From an uncultured Solobacterium sp. (GTDB lineage: Bacteria; Bacillota_I; Bacilli_A; Erysipelotrichales; Erysipelotrichaceae), in the NCBI GenBank assembly GCA_905194705.1, contig CAJJTI010000003.1:1-39081 (forward strand): DNA of 39,081 nt. Reading direction: 5' to 3'. The position numbers were made by a program, and so were the translations under genes. The notes beneath the pieces are model-generated. The model did not search any database. It worked only from the letters and a program-made list of their open reading frames with translations, and was not told where the DNA came from. Below are positions 34,030 to 39,081 of the stretch, piece after piece (within the stretch, counting starts at the first letter, position 1; every line of letters begins with the position of its first letter).

Positions 34030-34884
34030 ATGGATTATAATTTTTCTGGAGATTTAAAGTCAATTAGGGAGATTTTAGGATTATCTCAGCAAGAATTAGC
34101 AGAATTGCTAGATATTCAACAAATAACAATTTCAAGAAATGAATCTAACGAAACATATCCTTCAGATAAATTGTTAGAAAGTTTTTATGCATATGCATTT
34201 ACTAAGAATATAAAAATTAATAAATTAAAGGAAATGCTATGGAGAGATGAATTAACAGAAAATGAAAAATTACTATTTCATGGTGCTAAAAGTGAAATCC
34301 TTGGAGAAATAAATATCAATAAAGGTAGAGCAAACAATGATTTTGGACAAGGTTTTTATACAGGTGAAAGTTATGAACAAGCTATTTCATTTGTTTCAGG
34401 ATATGAACATTCATCAGTATATTTCCTTCGTTTTGACGATAGCCATTTAAAATGTAAAAAATATAAAGTGGATCAAGAATGGATGTTAACAATTGCGTAT
34501 TATAGAGGAGCGTTAAATGAATATGAAAATAATCCAATTATTCGAAAGATTATTGATAAATCTAGAGATTGCGATTATATTATCGCTCCAATTGCTGATA
34601 ATCGCATGTTTCAAATTATTAATTCATTTATAAATGGTGAATTGACAGATGAACAATGCAAGCATTGTCTCGCTGCCACTAATTTAGGAATGCAATATAT
34701 CTTTATTAGTGAGAAAGCTGTGAATCAAATAAAACTTGTAGAACGATGTTATATTGCTGGAAATGAACGTGGATATTATAAAAATATACGATATGAAGAA
34801 TGGAAAATGGGAGAAAATAAAGTTAAACTGGCTAGAAAACAATATAGAGGAAAAGGTTTGTATATAGATGAAATTCTAAAATGA
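34030..34884 (+). CDS. HTH-DUF3990 fusion protein (ADP-ribosyltransferase-like, candidate toxin)
   Basis: A 284-residue protein. Residues 8-60 are a Cro/C1-type helix-turn-helix (LKSIREILGLSQQELAELL, QITISRNES). Residues about 78-265 are a DUF3990 domain, with LFHGAKSEI (His84), NDFGQGFYTG (Tyr110) and a late NLGMQYIFIS block. These fit the H-Y-[EDQ] pattern of diphtheria-toxin-like ADP-ribosyltransferases, so NAD-dependent modification of a cell target is a reasonable guess. GAGGTGG is five bases before ATG 34030; a GTG at 34021 lies in the ribosome site. Fusion of the operator-binding part to the toxin-like part is notable, since usually the antitoxin binds DNA. Its stop overlaps or abuts the next gene. 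Confidence 0.78.
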   Translation: MDYNFSGDLKSIREILGLSQQELAELLDIQQITISRNESNETYPSDKLLESFYAYAFTKNIKINKLKEMLWRDELTENEKLLFHGAKSEILGEININKGRANNDFGQGFYTGESYEQAISFVSGYEHSSVYFLRFDDSHLKCKKYKVDQEWMLTIAYYRGALNEYENNPIIRKIIDKSRDCDYIIAPIADNRMFQIINSFINGELTDEQCKHCLAATNLGMQYIFISEKAVNQIKLVERCYIAGNERGYYKNIRYEEWKMGENKVKLARKQYRGKGLYIDEILK

Positions 34885-34892
34885 AGGTAAAT

Positions 34893-35381
34893 ATGAATGT
34901 TAAAAAAATAGATAACGATGGTTTATTATTATGTGAAATTCAAGCGGAAACTTTTGAAAAATCAATTGATAAAATGAATTCTAGTTCAGAAATATTTATA
35001 AGGCGTTTTATGAAAAGTAGAATTGCTGTGAGAATGGACAATAAATCTATTCTGGATAGTAATATTCAATCAAATGATATTTTACAATTGGTAGATGAAG
35101 AATATGGACCGACTGATTATGGTAGTGTTAAATATTCTCATGATGAAATGTATTGGATTGGATATGTTTATAGATATTTTTCATATACTTATGACTTGTT
35201 ATCTTCTCAAGTATATAAAATAATTAAACCGAAAGAATTAAGAGGATTATTTTTGCCTTATCATACACTGGATCCTTCCCAAGCAATTGAAAGAATACTT
35301 GAAGCCAAAGGGCTATTATTAGATGAAGATGATGAATTAAACAGACAATATGAAATATTTAAGAAAAATAGAAAAATATAA
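34893..35381 (+). CDS. Partner protein of the HTH-DUF3990 gene (candidate antitoxin)
   Basis: A 162-residue acidic protein (166 if started at ATG 34881, which overlaps the previous stop as ATGA; AAGG precedes 34893). I do not recognise a named domain. It has an alpha/beta N-terminus (LLLCEIQAETFEKSID), an IFIRRFMKS stretch, EEYGPTDYGSVKY and a conserved-looking helical block YWIGYVYRYFSYTYDLL followed by LPYHTLDPSQAIERIL. It ends with a basic tail. No membrane segment or signal. Position and coupling suggest it neutralises or assists the DUF3990 protein. The third palindrome starts at the last base of its stop codon. Confidence 0.72.
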   Translation: MNVKKIDNDGLLLCEIQAETFEKSIDKMNSSSEIFIRRFMKSRIAVRMDNKSILDSNIQSNDILQLVDEEYGPTDYGSVKYSHDEMYWIGYVYRYFSYTYDLLSSQVYKIIKPKELRGLFLPYHTLDPSQAIERILEAKGLLLDEDDELNRQYEIFKKNRKI

Positions 35382-35412
35382 ACTTGTTTAAGTAATATGT
35401 TGTAAATAAGTT
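35381..35412. repeat. 32-bp palindromic repeat, copy 3
   Basis: AACTTGTTTA, central AGTAATATGTTG, TAAATAAGTT. One centre base differs from copies 1 and 2. It lies directly at the 3' end of the two-gene module, 1.4 kb from copy 2, so the module is bracketed by the repeats. Confidence 0.87.
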
Positions 35413-35425
35413 TATATACAGTAAA

Positions 35426-35448
35426 AAGGAGACTTCGTCAGTCTCCTT
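35426..35448. terminator. Bidirectional terminator between module and degV
   Basis: AAGGAGACT-TCGTC-AGTCTCCTT, a perfect 9-bp stem. On the minus strand it is followed by TTTTTAC (degV), on the plus strand by AAATTTT. Confidence 0.82.
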
Positions 35449-36289
35449 AAATTTTAATAGCTTGTATTGCAACACATCCTGGCCCACCTTGTGTAATAAA
35501 AGATGGAGATAAAGGATAAATAGTAATATTAGCGTTTTCGATTTTTTCTTTGATTTTTTCAACGAAACGATTAGCCAAATCATCATTTTTTGCATGAGTT
35601 ACATAAATTCGATATGTACTGTCAACGTTTCTTTCTTTTAGTTCAGTTACTACTGAATCAACAGCTTTTTTTAGAGTTCTATTGATACTGAACTTATCTA
35701 GACCATTACCATTTTCACCTTTAATTAGTACAGGAATAATTTTAAGCATACCACCAATTTTAGCAGCAACACCTCTAATTCTTCCGCCACGTACTAAAAA
35801 GTCAAAATCGACAGGTAATAAGAAAGAAATGTCTGTTTGACGAGCTTTTTCAATCATCGCTAATATTTCTTGAACTGTAGAACAGTTTTTAACCATTTCT
35901 AATGCAGTATCCACAAGATAACGATGTGGACCGCACAAAGTCATAGAATCAATGACATGTACACGATTACTATCAATACATTGATCTTTAGCCATTAAAG
36001 CTGTTTGATATGTACCACTTAAGCCTGCCGCCATAGTAATATCAATAACTTCATTACCTTCACTTAATAGTTCATTGTAAATATCAATCTTTTCACCAAG
36101 AGAAGGTTGAGAAGTACGAGGAATCTTATGTTCATTAATCATCTGGATTAATTCATCAGATGTAATATCTTCAAGATCCTGGTAAGATTTGTTGTCAATT
36201 GTGACATTTAATGGTACAGAATGCAACCCGATTTTTTCTGCTTCTGCGCGTGTGTAAAGCGTAGAAGAATCCGCAACTATTTTTATCAT
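35447..36289 (-). CDS. DegV family fatty-acid-binding protein
   Basis: A 280-residue FakB-type protein that holds a fatty acid for phosphorylation by FakA. IVADSS at the start, TSQPSLGE, AAGLSGTYQTA and LVRGGRI are the DegV landmarks. The ATG at 36289 is preceded by AAGGTGA; a GTG at 36295 lies in that site. A TTGACA on the minus strand upstream (36336-36331) is a likely -35 box. The start codon is the left limit of the 126-bp duplication, so the gene keeps its own promoter despite the IS insertion just beyond it. Confidence 0.93.
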   Translation of the reverse strand: MIKIVADSSTLYTRAEAEKIGLHSVPLNVTIDNKSYQDLEDITSDELIQMINEHKIPRTSQPSLGEKIDIYNELLSEGNEVIDITMAAGLSGTYQTALMAKDQCIDSNRVHVIDSMTLCGPHRYLVDTALEMVKNCSTVQEILAMIEKARQTDISFLLPVDFDFLVRGGRIRGVAAKIGGMLKIIPVLIKGENGNGLDKFSINRTLKKAVDSVVTELKERNVDSTYRIYVTHAKNDDLANRFVEKIKEKIENANITIYPLSPSFITQGGPGCVAIQAIKI

Positions 36290-36413
36290 ATTCACCTTAT
36301 ATCATTATTAGGGTAATCCATGTAGTAATATATGTCAATATATCTAGTAATAAATTCTAGATTGTACAGTATTTATTTTTAGGTTAAAATATTGTCATGA
36401 TGTTCAGTTTCCC
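36288..36413. repeat. 126-bp direct repeat, left copy (long target duplication)
   Basis: Identical to 38449-38574. It spans from the degV start codon to codon 6 of the DUF1836 gene and so holds the whole old divergent intergenic region, including a dyad TCTAG-N9-CTAGA (36343-36361). The DUF1836 start in this copy (36397) reads six codons and hits TGA at the IS edge. The last base (C) may belong to either repeat or IS, so 125-126 bp. Confidence 0.92.
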
Positions 36414-36447
36414 CTGAGTTTTACAGCCACAATTAAATAAATTATGC

Positions 36448-36476
36448 GTACGGTTAGAAATAATCGTACTTTTTTT
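36448..36476 (+). terminator. Hairpin with T-run inside the left IS end
   Basis: GTACG, 12-base loop, CGTAC, seven T. Read on the plus strand it would stop transcripts entering from outside, for example from the duplicated DUF1836 promoter in the left repeat, before they reach the transposase gene. Confidence 0.55.
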
Positions 36477-36519
36477 GTAAATATTTGTTATTTTCTGTGT
36501 GTCGTATTGTGACGTTTTA

Positions 36520-36528
36520 TGCTATAAT
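36520..36528 (+). promoter_or_regulatory. Extended -10 promoter of the transposase
   Basis: TGC-TATAAT, an ideal extended -10 box, 25 bases before the start at 36554. No -35 hexamer at the usual distance. Confidence 0.6.
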
Positions 36529-36553
36529 ATATCTAATTGGAGTGTTATGTCTT

Positions 36554-38353
36554 ATGTATCTTCGTGTTGTTAATAAACCTAAAGGAAAGTATCTTACCAT
36601 TTGTGAAAGCTATAGAGATAAAACTACTAAAAAATCTAAAGAACGTATCGTTAAAACTATTGGATATTTAGATAATATTCACCTTGATGATTCTTCTATC
36701 GATCCTATTGAATATTACACTCAGCTTGCAGCTCAGATGTCTCTGGAAAAGAAGAAAACAGCTTCCATTAAAATTGATTTAAATACTGAGCTGACTACTG
36801 ATACTGATGAAATTAAAAATATCGGTTATGCTGTTTTTAAATATATTTATAAAGATCTTGAACTCGATAAATTCTGGAAGAATATCTCTTCAAAATACGA
36901 AATTGAATATGATCTGGACAAAATCTTTCAACTGATGGTTTTCTCAAGAATTTTATTCCCCGCTTCAAAAAAGAAAACATTTGAAAACAGAAATATTTTC
37001 TTTGAATCTTTTGACGACTTTGCACTTGAAGATGTTTACCGCTCTCTCGATATATTCGGTGAACATGAAGAAGAGCTTCAGAAATGGATTTACGATCATT
37101 CTGTCACCAAATATCATCGAGATCTTTCAGCCACTTTTTTTGACTGTACAAACTACTACTACGATATTTCTAAACCTGATATTGATGATCTGGATGATGA
37201 TGGCAATTTAATACTTAAACGTTACAGAAAATATGGACCGGAAAAGAATCACAGAAAAGATCCTATTGTTGAACTTGGGCTTCTTATGGATAACACTGGT
37301 ATTCCATTAGCCTATGATTTATTTCCAGGCAATGAATCAGAAAAAGTACATATGCTGCCAATCATTAACAGAGCACGCAGTCAGTATGGATTTGGAAGAA
37401 CTATAGTTGTAGCAGACAGAGGTTTGAATACATCTGACAACATATTTATGCTGAATGGAAAAAATAATACAGAACACAATCCAAGAGACGGATACATATA
37501 TGGTCAATCTGTAAGAGGTGCAGATAAAGAATTTAAAGAGTGGGTATTAAATCAGGATGAATACAAAAACACTAAAATCGAAGAAAATGACGAAGATGAC
37601 GAGACATCAATGAATGGCATTTTCAGACACAAATCAAGAATTTATCCAAAGAAAATCTATATTACAAGAGAAAAGAATGATGGCTCTATTGTAAAGCAGT
37701 CCATTACTGTCGATCAGAAGCAGATGGTTTATTATTCAGAAAAATACAAAAAGAAGCAGAAGCTTGAAAGAGATAGAGCTGTTGAAAGAGCTGTGGATTT
37801 GATTGCTCATCCAAAGAAATACGACAAAGTATCTGCCAAAGGAGCCAGCGGATATGTAATGAATCTTTCATTCACACAGGATGGAGAAATAGTAAACAAG
37901 AAACTGGCACTTGATACAGAGAAAATAGCTGAAGAAGAAAAGTATGATGGATACTATTCAATAGTCACAAGTGAATTGAAGATGGAAGACATAGAAATAA
38001 GAGAGAAATACAGGGGATTAATCAGAATAGAAGATACCTTTAAAATAACAAAAGCAGAATTTGATACACGGCCAATATACGTAAGAACGAATGGTCATAT
38101 AGACGGTCACTTTACAACATGTTTTACAGCACTGGTACTCATCAGACTGTTACAGGTGAAACTTGAAAACAGATATACTGTTGGAAAGCTGCTTGCATCT
38201 TTAAAGAAATGCAACTGTGCTCATATTGATTCTAATTATCACCAATTTTTTTACTATGATGAAATATTAGAGAACATAAGCAAAAAATACAGCATTGAAT
38301 TATCGAAAAAATACAGAACTGCAAACGAAATAAGAAGATTATTAAAATATTAA
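36554..38353 (+). CDS. IS1634-family DDE transposase
   Basis: A 599-residue IS4-superfamily transposase. The N-terminal part (LRVVNKPKGKYLTICESYRD) is typical of IS1634 members. The DDE residues can be traced: first Asp in TFFDCTNYYYD, second Asp in VVADRGLNTSDN, Glu in GLIRIEDTFKITK with the E-x6-K spacing. A long insertion between the second Asp and Glu, rich in charged residues, is usual for the family. Start chosen at ATG 36554 behind TTGGAG; a possible upstream start at 36485 adds a hydrophobic extension that lies before the promoter. The frame is intact. Confidence 0.92.
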   Translation: MYLRVVNKPKGKYLTICESYRDKTTKKSKERIVKTIGYLDNIHLDDSSIDPIEYYTQLAAQMSLEKKKTASIKIDLNTELTTDTDEIKNIGYAVFKYIYKDLELDKFWKNISSKYEIEYDLDKIFQLMVFSRILFPASKKKTFENRNIFFESFDDFALEDVYRSLDIFGEHEEELQKWIYDHSVTKYHRDLSATFFDCTNYYYDISKPDIDDLDDDGNLILKRYRKYGPEKNHRKDPIVELGLLMDNTGIPLAYDLFPGNESEKVHMLPIINRARSQYGFGRTIVVADRGLNTSDNIFMLNGKNNTEHNPRDGYIYGQSVRGADKEFKEWVLNQDEYKNTKIEENDEDDETSMNGIFRHKSRIYPKKIYITREKNDGSIVKQSITVDQKQMVYYSEKYKKKQKLERDRAVERAVDLIAHPKKYDKVSAKGASGYVMNLSFTQDGEIVNKKLALDTEKIAEEEKYDGYYSIVTSELKMEDIEIREKYRGLIRIEDTFKITKAEFDTRPIYVRTNGHIDGHFTTCFTALVLIRLLQVKLENRYTVGKLLASLKKCNCAHIDSNYHQFFYYDEILENISKKYSIELSKKYRTANEIRRLLKY

Positions 38354-38390
38354 AATCAAGAGAAAATAATTTAAAATACGGTACATAGAG

Positions 38391-38433
38391 AAAATGCCAA
38401 AAGTAGCATCAATACGCACTATTTGGCATTTTT
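38391..38433. terminator. Hairpin behind the transposase gene
   Basis: AAAATGCCAAA, 19-base loop, TTTGGCATTTTT. Works on the plus strand for the transposase and, with TTTTCTC on the other side, may stop transcripts entering from the right. Confidence 0.75.
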
Positions 38434-38448
38434 ACTGTAAAACTTGAG

Positions 38449-38574
38449 ATATTCACCTTATATCATTATTAGGGTAATCCATGTAGTAATATATGTCAAT
38501 ATATCTAGTAATAAATTCTAGATTGTACAGTATTTATTTTTAGGTTAAAATATTGTCATGATGTTCAGTTTCCC
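38449..38574. repeat. 126-bp direct repeat, right copy (long target duplication)
   Basis: Identical to 36288-36413. This copy supplies the promoter and first codons of the intact DUF1836 gene; its left end repeats only the two last bases of the degV start codon. Confidence 0.92.
38523..38551 (+). promoter_or_regulatory. Promoter of the DUF1836 gene, predicted leaderless
   Basis: TTGTAC (38523-38528), 17-bp spacer, TAAAAT (38546-38551). The expected transcript start falls at or next to the A of ATG 38558, and no ribosome site is seen. A dyad TCTAG-N9-CTAGA (38504-38522) lies just ahead of the -35 box. The same promoter in the left copy is at 36362-36390. Confidence 0.55.
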
Positions 38575-39058
38575 AAAATGGAAGGATCTTCCTGAAATAG
38601 ATCTATACATGGATCAAGTGATTACGTTTCTAACAGATAAGTTAGGAAGTACTTATTTTGATGATGATAAGTTTGTGACTAGTTCCATGATTAATAACTA
38701 TGTCAAGACAGGAATTGTAAATAGACCAATAAAGAAACATTATACAAAACAACATCTTGCATACTTTATTGCTGTAACTATTTTGAAAAGATGTTACTCA
38801 ATGCAACAAATATCAGAAATGATTTATATTCAGATACATACAAAAAACAGTTCTATTGAACAGGCATATGACTTGTTTATCACTAGATTTGAAGATTCAT
38901 TAAATGCTGTATTTGAAACAAATTCATCTCTTAATGCTGCATTTAACTCAACAAGTTATGAACAAAAATTATTAGATAATGTCATTCAATGCATCATATA
39001 TAAAATACATACAGAATACGTCTTAATAAAAAAAGGTCACGTCTGTGACCATAAATAA
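38558..39058 (+). CDS. DUF1836 domain protein (putative HTH regulator)
   Basis: A 166-residue protein with an N-terminal DUF1836 region: LPEIDLYMDQVITFL, FVTSSMINNYVKTGIV and HLAYFIAVTILKRCYSMQQI, a MerR-like helix-turn-helix arrangement. Role probably DNA binding; target unknown. DegV and DUF1836 genes are often neighbours. The first six codons lie in the right copy of the duplication. The last codons (KKGHVCDHK) are encoded by the end repeat with its hairpin, so the C-terminus here may be shaped by a repeat junction. An alternative ATG is at 38561. Confidence 0.8.
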   Translation: MMFSFPKWKDLPEIDLYMDQVITFLTDKLGSTYFDDDKFVTSSMINNYVKTGIVNRPIKKHYTKQHLAYFIAVTILKRCYSMQQISEMIYIQIHTKNSSIEQAYDLFITRFEDSLNAVFETNSSLNAAFNSTSYEQKLLDNVIQCIIYKIHTEYVLIKKGHVCDHK

Positions 39059-39081
39059 TCAAAGAGTAGAGACAACATGTT
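39027..39081. repeat. Right copy of 55-bp inverted end repeat
   Basis: Exact reverse complement of 1-55. It covers the last ten codons of the DUF1836 gene and 23 bases beyond. Its minus strand holds GGTCAC-AGAC-GTGACC and seven T (39050-39028), a terminator for a gene entering from the right. Confidence 0.9.
39028..39050 (-). terminator. Terminator inside the right end repeat
   Basis: Minus-strand hairpin GGTCAC-AGAC-GTGACC followed by seven T, lying within the 3' end of the DUF1836 coding sequence. It fits a convergent gene beyond the window. Confidence 0.65.

Larger units (their letters stand above)
36414..38448 (+). mobile_element. IS1634-family insertion sequence, 2035 bp
   Basis: A complete element between the two 126-bp copies. 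The ends are imperfect inverted repeats sharing AGTTTTACAG: left 36417-36426, right 38435-38444 (as CTGTAAAACT). It carries one transposase gene, a terminator-like hairpin inside the left end and a hairpin behind the gene. IS1634/IS1549 elements are known for long, variable target duplications, in line with this one. Nothing looks broken, so it may be active. Confidence 0.9.

Noticed and set aside
33947..35412. Three similar repeats as a CRISPR remnant
   Set aside because: Only three copies, 7 bp and 1.4 kb apart, palindromic and overlapping a promoter; no spacers or cas genes.
36485..36553. N-terminal hydrophobic extension of the transposase
   Set aside because: It would start upstream of the extended -10 promoter and has no ribosome site; the ATG at 36554 fits the family start.

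Overview
The window is low-GC, gene-dense DNA from a strictly fermentative Bacillota, most probably an Erysipelotrichaceae-type gut anaerobe. The basis is the AT-rich code with strong AGGAGG-type ribosome sites, the YjjI/YjjW glycyl radical pair, the vanG-type genes, the DegV/DUF1836 neighbourhood and the IS1634-family element. I cannot name the species. No rRNA, tRNA, CRISPR array or replication origin was seen.

Layout. 1-700: end repeat, a possible gene remnant and the HU gene (minus). 706-4980: a LysR regulator with an N-acyl-D-amino-acid deacylase (minus), divergent from a PII-like protein and a CPA2-type cation/proton antiporter (plus). 5006-9618: a minus-strand vanW-vanG-vanXY-vanT operon for D-Ala-D-Ser peptidoglycan precursors, with no vanR/vanS in the window. 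9747-12821: a peroxiredoxin-like gene divergent from yjjI-yjjW. 13005-14363: an AlbA_2/Schlafen-type ATP-binding regulator broken by an in-frame stop at codon 13. 14410-21238: an esterase, a neutral-ceramidase-like hydrolase, a PRD/BglG-type regulator, an orphan mannose-family EIIA, a HAD phosphatase and a MATE exporter.

21322-32295 holds a Gram-positive version of the E. coli yhf gene set: yhfZ, yhfY (PRD only), yhfT (membrane protein), yhfU (DUF2620), php/yhfV, yhfX, an extra amidase-signature protein, yhfS and yhfW. From yhfY on the genes are tightly packed or overlapping. To my knowledge the pathway has no established function. The regulator is separated from the operon by an opposite-strand flavinylated lipoprotein reductase and a small zinc-ribbon membrane protein. 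This set is one of the two best candidates here for an undescribed system.

32452-35412: malQ, then a two-gene module: an HTH protein fused to a DUF3990 (ADP-ribosyltransferase-like) domain, and an overlapping 162-166 aa partner. It is flanked by three copies of a 32-bp palindrome, two upstream (one lying on the promoter) and one touching the last stop codon. It reads as an autoregulated toxin-antitoxin-like module and is the second candidate.

35447-39081: degV and a DUF1836 gene were once divergent neighbours. An IS1634-family element inserted between them and duplicated about 126 bp, from the degV start codon to codon 6 of the DUF1836 gene, so both genes kept start and promoter. The window starts and ends with the same 55 bp in inverted orientation, which could be a real inverted repeat or the k-mer signature of an assembly-graph junction.
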